Positions 1 through 6,569 of a stretch of 6,569 bases of DNA are shown in pieces. The notes beneath the pieces were generated by a model. That model made no database searches, was not told where the DNA came from, and saw only the letters and a program-made list of their open reading frames with translations. How positions within the stretch are numbered: position 1 is the stretch's first letter; every line of letters begins with the position of its first letter. This stretch comes from Nitrosomonas sp. Its GTDB lineage: Bacteria > Pseudomonadota > Gammaproteobacteria > Burkholderiales > Nitrosomonadaceae. The stretch is from the NCBI GenBank assembly GCA_029881855.1, contig JAOULU010000099.1:1-6569 (forward strand), read 5' to 3'. The translations under genes and the position numbers were made by a program.

Positions 1-1362
1 TGCTTCGGATCCATATAAACCAAAAATATTAGGAATATTTTTACCCATAGAAAAATCGTCCATTTCATTATTCAGCAACACGCCTGTATTTCCCACGACA
101 AAACCAGACCCAAAGAATGTATTAATACTCATGGTTGCCGCCACCCTGTTTCCAGCCTTATCAATAATTGAAAAATGTGTTGTTTCAGTACCTTCATTTG
201 ATCGTTCTGATGATACGTGGGTATTTAAACTTGACCCCGCTTTATCCCTGTCAATTAATGCGGCACGTTGACGCGCATAACGCTTACTTATTAATTTTTT
301 GTCAGGTACAGAAACAAAATCACTATCACCCAGCAACTCAACACGGTCTTTATAAGCAAGACGTAACGCTTCGCTAATTAAATGGGCTTTATCCCACGTA
401 TTTATTTCTGTCACTGAAAAATTCTCAAGAATATTTAATCCTTGCGCCAATGTAAGTCCACCCGCAGAGGGGAGCGAAGCTGACGTTACCCGTGCCCCAC
501 GATAAGAAAACTTAATGGGCTCGCGCTCAACTATACGATAGTGCAATAGGTCTTCGTAGCGCCAAACACCTCCAGCCTGTCTTACCGAACGAATCATATC
601 TTGGGCAAAAATGCCTTTATAAAATCCATCCGCACCCTGTTTTGCCAAGATAGATAATGTGGTTGCAAGTTGTGGCTGAAGTAATAACGAGCCAGCAACA
701 GGCACTTCTCCGTTATTTAGGAAAATTTGTGCTGCCGCCTGATTTTGTAGTAATTTGTTTTTGTGTTGTTTAATGGTTCTAGCAAAGCGGTTATCCAGCT
801 TAAACCCAGTACGCGCTAAAGTAATAGCAGGCGCTAGATTCTCTGCCAAAGAAAGCTGCCCATATTCCTTTGTGATATGGGCTAATGCTGCTGGCGTACC
901 AGGAATGGCTGCCGCAGCTGGGCCCATCAATGATGCACCTTTGATCGGTTGAAGGGCCTCATCCAAGTACATAGTACTTGAGGCCTTACCAGGTGCCGTT
1001 TCACGTCCATCTATCATGATATCCCGACGATCTTCAGCGCGATGCAATAACCAAAAACCACCGCCACCCAAACCTGATGCGTAGGGTTCAACCACAGCTA
1101 AAACAGCACTAACAGCAACCGCTGCATCAAATGCATTACCGCCTTGAGCTAAAATTTCTTCACCGGCCTGTGAAGCCAACGGATGCGCTGAAACAACTGC
1201 TGCAGAATATGTTTCGACAGGATCTGCCAGGATCTGCATTGATGGCATCAACAAAACACAACACAGCCACAATCCAATAAAAAATTTCTTTTGGTTAATA
1301 TCGATTAATACGCGGCTCTGTAATTGATGACCAGAATCAAACCTGCACATCTTATAGATCAT
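1..1362 (-). CDS. ggt: Gamma-glutamyltranspeptidase precursor (partial, 3' end beyond left edge)
   Basis: The product is an Ntn-hydrolase that cleaves the gamma-glutamyl bond of glutathione and transfers the glutamyl group to water, amino acids or peptides, normally in the periplasm. The 454 codons present read without a stop. Residues 27-42 form the hydrophobic core of a signal peptide, with probable cleavage after Ala46 (ILA|DP). The large subunit carries the gamma-glutamyl-carboxylate-binding motif DGRETAP (Arg120, matching E. coli Arg114). The self-processing site is Glu393-Thr394 in the motif TETTHFS; Thr394 becomes the catalytic N-terminus of the small subunit (E. coli Thr391). SINTFFGSGF and NNEMDDFS then supply further substrate-binding residues, and a lid-loop-like segment (PNIFGLYG) follows. 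Roughly 120 C-terminal residues are missing at the edge. The ATG at 1362 was chosen because it follows a GGTAGGG stretch; ATG at 1350 is an alternative. Either start leaves an unusually long n-region. It is transcribed away from the membrane-protein gene on the other strand. Confidence 0.95.
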   Translation of the reverse strand, partial: MIYKMCRFDSGHQLQSRVLIDINQKKFFIGLWLCCVLLMPSMQILADPVETYSAAVVSAHPLASQAGEEILAQGGNAFDAAVAVSAVLAVVEPYASGLGGGGFWLLHRAEDRRDIMIDGRETAPGKASSTMYLDEALQPIKGASLMGPAAAAIPGTPAALAHITKEYGQLSLAENLAPAITLARTGFKLDNRFARTIKQHKNKLLQNQAAAQIFLNNGEVPVAGSLLLQPQLATTLSILAKQGADGFYKGIFAQDMIRSVRQAGGVWRYEDLLHYRIVEREPIKFSYRGARVTSASLPSAGGLTLAQGLNILENFSVTEINTWDKAHLISEALRLAYKDRVELLGDSDFVSVPDKKLISKRYARQRAALIDRDKAGSSLNTHVSSERSNEGTETTHFSIIDKAGNRVAATMSINTFFGSGFVVGNTGVLLNNEMDDFSMGKNIPNIFGLYGSEA

Positions 1363-1771
1363 GATAACCCTACCATTATTCTGCGACTTACACCTCGCAC
1401 TGAAAGATTTTTTACTACTCAATCGACCCAATATTACTCAGGTTTGCCGAACGCATCTCTTGTTTAGTTACAACGACTTCAATCTACAAAGTACTTGGTT
1501 TTTAAATGCAGGCTCACCCACGAGGAAATCAATTCATGTCAAAAATAGAACAAATGGTGCAGACTATTTCTTTTTAATTCCTGAAAGCCTCTACCTATAA
1601 TGATTACAAACGAAGGATTGTTGACCTGGCTAAATATAAAAACCAAATACATGATTCTATATTGATACATAGGTTCTACTATGGCAAGATGTGATTTTAA
1701 AAATGGATATACTCTAAAGAAAAATATATTCCATATTTTCTAACCCTAATTTTAAAACGAGAACAACTCTT
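1363..1771. other. AT-rich divergent intergenic region
   Basis: This 409-bp spacer separates the divergent starts of ggt and the small membrane-protein gene, so it must hold promoters for both. Toward the right, a perfect TATAAT lies at 1596-1601, with only a poor -35 (TTTAAT at 1573-1578, 17-bp spacer). A TATACT lies at 1708-1713 without a recognisable -35. Toward ggt I find no convincing -35/-10 pair: a TTGACA on the minus strand near 1538-1543 has no matching -10. A 79-codon open frame at 1361-1600 on the plus strand has no ribosome binding site and no family resemblance, and it overlaps the ggt start, so I do not call it a gene. No repeat, tRNA or structured RNA is evident. Confidence 0.5.
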
Positions 1772-2251
1772 TTGAGCGAAAATTTAGATCAAATTACCAG
1801 TTATTTTGAAACTGTACCACTTTGGCCATTTCTTTTATTTGGTGTATTAGGTATTGTTGCAATTTTTGTTGAAATATTAAACCGTAAACGTCGTGCTTAT
1901 GCCATCGAGAATTTTCGGCATACAATTGAAACAGAGCTTGCAAGCATGTATCCAAAACATATAAGCTGGCCAAAGAATATTAATACATACCTCTGCGCTC
2001 GGTTACCTGAGATGCAGCATAACTTTGAAGTTCTAAGAGTATTTCTACCACAGGATAGACTGCGTATCTATAACATAGACTGGAATAATTATTGCGATTT
2101 TTGCCGAAGCATCACAGATGAAAAATGTGCTGCTGCTGAACAATCAGCTAGCGACCCATCTGACTCTAAAGATAATACTAGTAAAGAAAAAGACCCAAAA
2201 GTAGTGTTTCACAAACTCGTCACAAATTTATTAGCACATACAAATTTCTAA
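1772..2251 (+). CDS. Small single-pass membrane protein of unknown function
   Basis: I do not recognise a named function. The 159-residue product has a short polar N-terminus, one strong transmembrane helix at about residues 17-36 (LWPFLLFGVLGIVAIFVEIL), and an immediately following basic stretch NRKRR (37-41). The positive-inside rule therefore puts the soluble C-terminal part in the cytoplasm. That part has a helical, charged region (42-100), a cysteine cluster C108-x2-C111 with C119, a low-complexity linker rich in Ser, Asp and Lys (about 124-143), and a final hydrophobic helix HKLVTNLLAHTNF. The layout resembles conserved hypothetical membrane proteins of proteobacteria, but that is from memory only. 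Translation must start at TTG 1772: the frame is closed by a stop at 1715-1717 and has no ATG in between. The ribosome binding site (around CGAGAAC, 1758-1764) is weak. The gene appears to be monocistronic, ending at the terminator at 2290-2315. Confidence 0.75.
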   Translation: MSENLDQITSYFETVPLWPFLLFGVLGIVAIFVEILNRKRRAYAIENFRHTIETELASMYPKHISWPKNINTYLCARLPEMQHNFEVLRVFLPQDRLRIYNIDWNNYCDFCRSITDEKCAAAEQSASDPSDSKDNTSKEKDPKVVFHKLVTNLLAHTNF

Positions 2252-2289
2252 AATACATCATCAATTTAAAATTCTATTGTTGCGATTCT

Positions 2290-2315
2290 AAGCCCTCCTA
2301 ATCAGAGGGCTTTTT
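2290..2315 (+). terminator. Rho-independent terminator after the small membrane-protein gene
   Basis: A perfect 8-bp stem, AAGCCCTC (2290-2297) and GAGGGCTT (2305-2312), encloses a 7-base loop and runs into five Ts at 2311-2315. It lies about 40 bp after the stop at 2251, so it ends that transcript and insulates the downstream acyltransferase-lptFG run. On the minus strand the stem is preceded by a looser A/T tract, so bidirectional action is unlikely to matter. Confidence 0.9.
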
Positions 2316-2320
2316 CGATA

Positions 2321-2335
2321 ACATATAAAATATGT
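2321..2335. repeat. Short palindrome upstream of the acyltransferase gene
   Basis: ACATAT-AAA-ATATGT is a perfect 6-3-6 inverted repeat just after the terminator and about 100 bp before the acyltransferase start. It sits next to the likely promoter area: TTGATA at 2338-2343 and TGTAAT at 2357-2362, which are only 13 bp apart and so not a good pair. It could be an operator for a dimeric regulator, but such AT-rich palindromes also arise by chance. Confidence 0.25.
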
Positions 2336-2431
2336 GTTTGATATAAAGAATTAAACTGTAATTCATATTTTCTGGCGCATTATTAAATCTAGACTTTTAG
2401 TATTTTTTTGTTTCAACTCATTATATTTGCC

Positions 2432-3586
2432 ATGAACAAAAAAACCAAGCAATCCGTTTCCAACACTGTTACGGTACGCCCGGTAATGTCTTATCGAGAA
2501 ATGAGCAAATTTATAGATATTCCATGGCGCATCTATGCCGATGACCCTATGTGGGTACCGCCTTTACGCTTAGAACGTCGCTACCACTTTTCCAAATATA
2601 ACCCTTTCTTTAAACATGGGGAATGGCAAGCCTGGGTGGCCTACCGAAATGGCCAACCTGTTGGTCGGATTAGTGCCCAAATCGACACTTTACACCGTGA
2701 GCGATATGGTGAAAATACTGGTCACTTTGGCCTGTTCGAATGTATAGATGACTCAGACGTATGTACTGCCCTCATACTGCATGCTGAAGCATGGCTGGCA
2801 GTACGCCAAACCCGTTACGTCACAGGGCCATTTAATCTGTCCATTAATCAAGAATGTGGTGTGCTTGTCGATGGCTTTGATACGCCTCCGGTCGTCATGA
2901 TGCCGCACTCACCCCATTGGTATCAGCGTTTACTTGAAGAACAGGATTATCTTCCAGCCAAAGACCTATTGGCTTTCTGGATAAAAATTGACTACAAACA
3001 ACCCGTGACAATACAAAAACTTCTCAAGCGGTATCGTAAACAAATACACGTAAGACCATTGCAACGTAAGAAATTTGCTGAGGAAATGGAAATTCTGCGT
3101 AGTATCTTCAATGATGCATGGTCTGATAATTGGGGGTTTGTTCCGTTCACAGAAGCCGAATTTGCCGAGCTAGGGAACAGCTTGCGTCTCCTATTGCCTG
3201 ATAATTTTATTCAAATTGCTGAAATTAATGGCGAACCGGCTGCATTTATGGCTGTACTGCCTAATCTTAATGAAATCTTTGCTGAGTTAAATGGCAGCTT
3301 ATTTCCATTGGGCTGGTTAAAACTCTACAATAAAGTTAAGAACCTTAAAATGCGTACGGGTCGCATACCATTAATGGGAGTACGCAAACAGTTCCGCAAC
3401 ACGCCATTAGGAATGGCATTGGCCTGTATAGTTATTGATACACCACGACAATTTGCATTAACCCGTGGTATGCAAGAAGTTGAAATGTCGTGGATCCTTG
3501 AAGACAACATATCCATGCGGGGAATTCTCGACAGCATTGGTGGCAAGCAATATAAACGTTATCGCATCTATGGGAAAACACTGTGA
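2432..3586 (+). CDS. BcerS/YghO-like GNAT-superfamily N-acyltransferase
   Basis: The 384-residue product is a full-length member of the family named after E. coli YghO and the Caulobacter bacterial ceramide synthase bCerS, which joins an acyl-CoA chain to a sphingoid base amine. Seen here are the family's N-terminal block PWRIYADDPMWVPPL (31-45), NPFFKHGEW (57-65), PVGRISAQID (76-85), GHFGLFEC (97-104), and the central GPFNLSINQECGVLVDGF (132-149) followed by PPVVMMPHSP (152-161). The C-terminal GNAT half has a CoA-binding-like turn RKQFRNTPLGMAL (318-330) and ends with MSWILEDNISMRGIL and YKRYRIYGKTL. There is no signal peptide or membrane helix, so it is probably cytoplasmic or membrane-peripheral. 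ATG 2432 was preferred over the in-frame TTG at 2408 because the eight extra residues are not family-like; neither has a clear ribosome binding site. It overlaps the next gene by 4 bp. The fold family is clear; the substrate is inferred and could be another amine. Confidence 0.88.
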   Translation: MNKKTKQSVSNTVTVRPVMSYREMSKFIDIPWRIYADDPMWVPPLRLERRYHFSKYNPFFKHGEWQAWVAYRNGQPVGRISAQIDTLHRERYGENTGHFGLFECIDDSDVCTALILHAEAWLAVRQTRYVTGPFNLSINQECGVLVDGFDTPPVVMMPHSPHWYQRLLEEQDYLPAKDLLAFWIKIDYKQPVTIQKLLKRYRKQIHVRPLQRKKFAEEMEILRSIFNDAWSDNWGFVPFTEAEFAELGNSLRLLLPDNFIQIAEINGEPAAFMAVLPNLNEIFAELNGSLFPLGWLKLYNKVKNLKMRTGRIPLMGVRKQFRNTPLGMALACIVIDTPRQFALTRGMQEVEMSWILEDNISMRGILDSIGGKQYKRYRIYGKTL

Positions 3587-4419
3587 ACAATCAGTTAAAT
3601 AAAGAGAATATGCGTTTTGTTGCAGTCGTATTAGCAGCAGATCGCACCACAAGTGACCCAATTACGCAATTTACTGGCGCCGCATGCAAAGCCTTTGCAC
3701 CTATCGATGGCATACCCATGATTATCCGCGTTTTGGACACACTGGCTGCCTGCGATCTTATTTCTTCAGTAGTTTTATGCGGCCCACCTGAGTCACTGCA
3801 TACCTATTGTCCCGAATTAGAACAGCGTATTGCATCTGGTCAGATAACTTGGCTATCTAATCAAGACACCCCAAGTCGTAGTGCTGAGCATTGTTTTGAC
3901 CATATCAACGACGATGCACCGATACTATTAACAACAGCTGATCATGCCTTGCTAACACCATTAATGGTACAAGGCTTCCTAAAAAAATCTCTCGCAGCAA
4001 ATAGTGATGCAACCGTTGGCATAGTTCGGCAAGAAGAAATTGTCAGCGCCTTTCCAGGATCTAGACGCACCGTTACACGTCTACGTGATGGTAACTTTTG
4101 TGGCTGTAATCTATTCACATTTAGTCCCAAAGGACGAAGTCTAGTTAGATTCTGGCGACAAGCTGAAGACTTGCGTAAGCGCCCCTGGCAGCTAATTGCA
4201 CAAATTCTCGGATTGCAACTTGTGTTGTCTTATCTGTTTAGACGTTTGACACTGAAAAGTGCATTCAGTGCTGTTTCAACAAAGTCCGAAGTGAATATAC
4301 AAGCCATCATACTATCTGACCCACGAGCAGGTGTAGACGTTGACAAGATTGCAGATTTACAGCTTGTCGAATCTATTTTGACGCGAGTACCTACCTCTAT
4401 ACATAATGCAAACAAATAA
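3583..4419 (+). CDS. MobA-like NTP transferase (nucleotidyltransferase family protein)
   Basis: The product has the Rossmann-like NTP_transf_3 fold, in which a sugar-phosphate or similar phosphate is joined to a nucleotide with loss of pyrophosphate. Visible motifs are the first strand and loop FVAVVLAADR (12-21), a modified nucleotide-binding loop ending in the conserved Lys of CKAFAPIDG (Lys36), IPMIIRVLD (44-52), the metal-binding strand LLTTADHALL (115-124, Asp120), PGSRRT (158-163) and the subfamily block FCGCNLFTF (172-180). The classical GxGTRMG is missing, replaced by DRTTSDPITQFTGAA, which suggests a specialised substrate. The C-terminal part (about 195-240) is helical and basic and might touch the membrane. 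The start GTG 3583 overlaps the previous stop as GTGA, after GGGAAAA, implying translational coupling. ATG 3610 after AAAGAG is a good alternative and would match the usual family N-terminus better. Its pairing with a ceramide-synthase-like gene hints at head-group activation (compare a phosphoglycerate cytidylyltransferase of Caulobacter), but this is inference. Confidence 0.85.
   Translation: MNNQLNKENMRFVAVVLAADRTTSDPITQFTGAACKAFAPIDGIPMIIRVLDTLAACDLISSVVLCGPPESLHTYCPELEQRIASGQITWLSNQDTPSRSAEHCFDHINDDAPILLTTADHALLTPLMVQGFLKKSLAANSDATVGIVRQEEIVSAFPGSRRTVTRLRDGNFCGCNLFTFSPKGRSLVRFWRQAEDLRKRPWQLIAQILGLQLVLSYLFRRLTLKSAFSAVSTKSEVNIQAIILSDPRAGVDVDKIADLQLVESILTRVPTSIHNANK
4378..4407 (+). promoter_or_regulatory. 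Candidate sigma70 promoter for lptFG
   Basis: TTGACG (4378-4383) and CATAAT (4402-4407) are separated by 18 bp; each hexamer matches the consensus at five of six positions. The site lies in the last codons of the nucleotidyltransferase gene, and a start site near 4414 would give lptF a leader of about 70 bases. This would let the essential lptFG pair be transcribed independently of the two upstream genes. It is prediction by eye only. Confidence 0.4.
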
Positions 4420-4485
4420 ATTTAAAGTTCTTTTCCCTATTCACCAAAACCAGCGGCATACGTTCAACACAATCTGATCACAGTT

Positions 4486-5571
4486 ATGAAACTTATTGAT
4501 CGCTATATTATGCGTGAATTACTACTGCCTTTCTTGGTCGTCATAACGATTCTGGTTGGATTATTCGCTAGTTTTAGTAGCGCTCGTTTTCTGGCTGGTG
4601 CGGTTACAGAAACACTAGGTATTTATGCATTACTAAAACTAATATTACTAAAAACATTAATTGCGCTTGAAGTATTAGTCCCAATTGCATTGTATGTTGC
4701 TGTAATTATCGGTTTAGGCAGACTCAGTAAGGACCAAGAGCTAAATGTAATACGTTCTGCTGGTATCAGCGGTAAACGTATTGTCTATGCAGTTTTACTT
4801 GTCACCATACCTGTTGGCATCATCAGTGGATTACTATCATCCTATGTTCGTCCATGGGCTTATGCTGAAAGTTATATTCTAGATGCCCAAGCAGAAGCTG
4901 AGTTAAATACTAATCGATTTCAGGCAGGTCGTTTCTATGGCAGTGAGAGTAGTGGCAGGGTCGTGTTTGTACACAGTAAAGATGATGTCAACAAGACCAT
5001 GGAAAACGTCTTTCACTATATTCACAAACCTGACACCAGCGAAATCATCATAGCAAAAAAAGCACAGCAAATACAACCACTAACACCAAAAGAACGCCCG
5101 TATATACAGTTAACTAATGGGTATATTTATCAACTGACACATGCAGCAACAAAAGATGATGTCATTAAATTTGAGAAAATGACTTATTTCACGAGTAGTG
5201 ATCATGTAATAAATTACAGACGTAAAGCGGCCACCACCCGCACATTGTGGGAATCTGATCGACCTCGTGATATTGCCGAGCTGCAATGGCGACTTTCCCG
5301 ACCTGTCGCAACGATATTACTTGCGTTAATTGCAATCACATTTATCCTTATCCGTACCGCCCCCCGCCAAGACAAAACGGATAGGACCTATCTACTTGCG
5401 GCCATGGTTTTTGCCATTTACTATAATCTTAGCGGCTTAGCTAAAAACTGGGTTGAACAAGGTGTAGTCAGCAGTGTACCTGGCGTATGGTGGTTATATC
5501 TATCCATGCTGATTGTGCTTGGCTTAATTGCTCTAGAACCTCACAAGAAACTATTCTCTCGTCAGCCATGA
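4486..5571 (+). CDS. lptF: LPS export ABC transporter permease LptF
   Basis: LptF pairs with LptG and the ATPase dimer LptB2 in the inner membrane to extract LPS and push it to LptC and the periplasmic bridge. The 361-residue protein has the family length and plan. TM1 is at about 12-36, TM2 at 58-78 and TM3 at 99-118, with the cytoplasmic coupling segment SKDQELNVIRSAGIS (81-95) that contacts LptB between TM2 and TM3. A periplasmic beta-jellyroll domain follows (about 125-265, including FQAGRFYGSESSGRVVFV), then TM4 (272-290), TM5 (302-322) and TM6 (334-350). The ATG at 4486 begins the typical MKLIDRYIMREL; the ribosome binding site is weak (CACAG). A 66-bp gap separates it from the nucleotidyltransferase gene, with a promoter candidate just before. 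It overlaps lptG by 4 bp. The first position of the pair and the sequence favour LptF over LptG. The usual neighbour pepA is absent. Confidence 0.93.
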   Translation: MKLIDRYIMRELLLPFLVVITILVGLFASFSSARFLAGAVTETLGIYALLKLILLKTLIALEVLVPIALYVAVIIGLGRLSKDQELNVIRSAGISGKRIVYAVLLVTIPVGIISGLLSSYVRPWAYAESYILDAQAEAELNTNRFQAGRFYGSESSGRVVFVHSKDDVNKTMENVFHYIHKPDTSEIIIAKKAQQIQPLTPKERPYIQLTNGYIYQLTHAATKDDVIKFEKMTYFTSSDHVINYRRKAATTRTLWESDRPRDIAELQWRLSRPVATILLALIAITFILIRTAPRQDKTDRTYLLAAMVFAIYYNLSGLAKNWVEQGVVSSVPGVWWLYLSMLIVLGLIALEPHKKLFSRQP

Positions 5572-6569
5572 TTATTTACCGCTACATCGCCTATCAAGTG
5601 TTAATCGGCATGTTCATCGCCACAGCTGTTTTATTACCCTTGTTTAGTTTTTTTGATTTATTGGATCAATTAGACGATGTCGGCAAAGGCACTTACCGTG
5701 CCAAAGATGCTTTTTTATATACGTTTATGCTGCTTCCTCGTCGGTTTATTCAAATCGCACCATTTATTGCTTTATTAGGTACAGTGGCTGCACTTGGGAA
5801 ACTTGCTATCAACTCAGAATTAATTGCACTACGTGTCGCAGGTCTCTCACCTTTACGTATTAGCCTAGCGCCTTTAGGTGTTGGTTTGTTGCTACTGTTG
5901 ACCCTTGCAGCATTAGAACAATTTATAGCCCCACAACTACAGCAAAAAGCTATTTCATATCGTGCTATTGCACTGAATCAAAGCGCTGAGTTAGGCAGAG
6001 ACCTGGGCATATGGACACGTAATGAGCGGAATATTCTTAGAATTGGTCACATGCTACATGCCAAAAGGGCAGCGGATATTGAAATACTGCATCTTGATGA
6101 AACAGGATTTCTATCTGCACACACCCATGCACAATATGCTGACATTATTGACAACGATCTGTGGAATTTAACCAATGTTACTGTTAGAACATTTATTGAC
6201 GATCAGATTCTATCAACCCATGCTAATTTGGGTCGCTGGGCATCATTTCTTAATCCGAAAGATATTTCAACACTCACAAAACCACCTGAAAGCTTATCTC
6301 CTTTGGAGTTATTACAGCATGTAAACTTTCTACGCAATACCGGCCAAGATGCTGACTCCTACGCACTCGCCCTATGGCGTAAAGCAGGCGGTACATTAAT
6401 GACTATCGCCATGTTGCTTATATCGATCCCTTTTGTTTTTGGGTCAATCCGTTCAGGTTTAGGTAATAAACTGGTATTTGCTGCCATCATTGGAATTGCT
6501 GTTTATTTACTAGATCAAATAATCGCAAATACGGGTCTTCTATTACGTATCAACCCTATATTTGTCGCA
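5568..6569 (+). CDS. lptG: LPS export ABC transporter permease LptG (partial, 3' end beyond right edge)
   Basis: This is the second transmembrane subunit of the LptB2FG exporter. The start ATG overlaps the lptF stop as ATGA, so the two are almost certainly translationally coupled and made in equal amounts. The 334 codons present read without a stop. TM1 is at about 11-31, TM2 at 58-78 and TM3 at 95-117, with the LptB-contacting coupling helix NSELIALRVAGLS (82-94). The periplasmic jellyroll domain spans about 120-260 (with LGIWTRNERNILRIGHML near its start). TM4 (274-292) runs into the family motif PFVFGSIRSG (288-297), then TM5 (about 301-319). TM6 is cut by the window edge; from the usual length near 355-360 residues, about 20-25 residues are missing. 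No truncation or frameshift is seen inside the window. Confidence 0.94.
   Translation, partial: MIIYRYIAYQVLIGMFIATAVLLPLFSFFDLLDQLDDVGKGTYRAKDAFLYTFMLLPRRFIQIAPFIALLGTVAALGKLAINSELIALRVAGLSPLRISLAPLGVGLLLLLTLAALEQFIAPQLQQKAISYRAIALNQSAELGRDLGIWTRNERNILRIGHMLHAKRAADIEILHLDETGFLSAHTHAQYADIIDNDLWNLTNVTVRTFIDDQILSTHANLGRWASFLNPKDISTLTKPPESLSPLELLQHVNFLRNTGQDADSYALALWRKAGGTLMTIAMLLISIPFVFGSIRSGLGNKLVFAAIIGIAVYLLDQIIANTGLLLRINPIFVA

Noticed and set aside
168..377. Plus-strand open frame inside the ggt gene
   Set aside because: It lies antisense to well-conserved gamma-glutamyltranspeptidase motifs and its translation looks like no protein family.
755..952. Plus-strand open frame antisense to ggt
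   Set aside because: It is the complement of conserved large-subunit sequence, with no ribosome binding site.
964..980. Perfect inverted repeat CAAGTAC-ATA-GTACTTG
   Set aside because: It lies inside the ggt coding region, encodes ordinary residues, and has no T-run or second copy; most likely chance.
1361..1600. 79-codon plus-strand open frame in the divergent spacer
   Set aside because: It overlaps the ggt start, lacks a ribosome binding site and shows no domain or compositional sign of coding.
1600..1665. 21-codon frame (ATG 1600) and TTG starts after GAAGGA at 1612-1617
   Set aside because: The ribosome-binding-like GAAGGA is too close to the TTG codons and inside the ATG frame; the peptide has no recognisable character, so a leader peptide is not supported.
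3325..3661. Two minus-strand open frames (3325-3546 and 3458-3661) over the acyltransferase/nucleotidyltransferase junction
   Set aside because: They are shadows of two well-supported plus-strand genes.
4340..4345. Perfect TTGACA -35-like hexamer in the nucleotidyltransferase gene
   Set aside because: No -10-like hexamer lies 16-18 bp downstream, so it does not form a promoter; the pair at 4378-4407 is better.
3942..4415. Two minus-strand open frames (3942-4130 and 4230-4415) inside the nucleotidyltransferase gene
   Set aside because: They are antisense to conserved family motifs and have no coding features of their own.

Overview
The window looks like a chromosomal stretch from an AT-leaning Gram-negative proteobacterium, probably gamma- or betaproteobacterial. 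It carries lptF-lptG, the inner-membrane subunits of the lipopolysaccharide (LPS) exporter, and a periplasmic-type gamma-glutamyltranspeptidase. The genus cannot be named from the sequence. I see no mobile elements, CRISPR arrays, tRNA or rRNA genes.

Layout. Positions 1-1362 (minus strand) hold most of a gamma-glutamyltranspeptidase gene (ggt) that runs off the left edge. It keeps the signal peptide, the large subunit, the self-cleavage Thr and the start of the small subunit. An AT-rich divergent spacer of about 410 bp follows. Next comes a small single-pass membrane protein of unknown function (1772-2251, plus, TTG start), closed by a clear Rho-independent terminator at 2290-2315.

From about 2432 to the right edge there is one co-directional run of four genes: a BcerS/YghO-like GNAT-superfamily acyltransferase, a MobA-like nucleotidyltransferase (overlapping its neighbour as GTGA), lptF (after a 66-bp gap), and lptG (overlapping lptF as ATGA; its last roughly 20-25 codons lie outside the window). 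A good sigma70-type promoter candidate sits in the last codons of the nucleotidyltransferase gene, so lptFG may also be transcribed independently.

How the genes may work together. LptF and LptG form the transmembrane part of the LptB2FG ABC transporter, which extracts LPS from the inner membrane. The two genes before them belong to families that, as I recall, include the bacterial ceramide synthase of Caulobacter (GNAT type) and nucleotidyltransferases encoded in sphingolipid head-group clusters. The most interesting reading is therefore an envelope-lipid modification pair (N-acylation plus head-group activation) encoded just upstream of the LPS export genes. This is inference: no serine palmitoyltransferase, ceramide reductase or acyl carrier protein gene is in the window.
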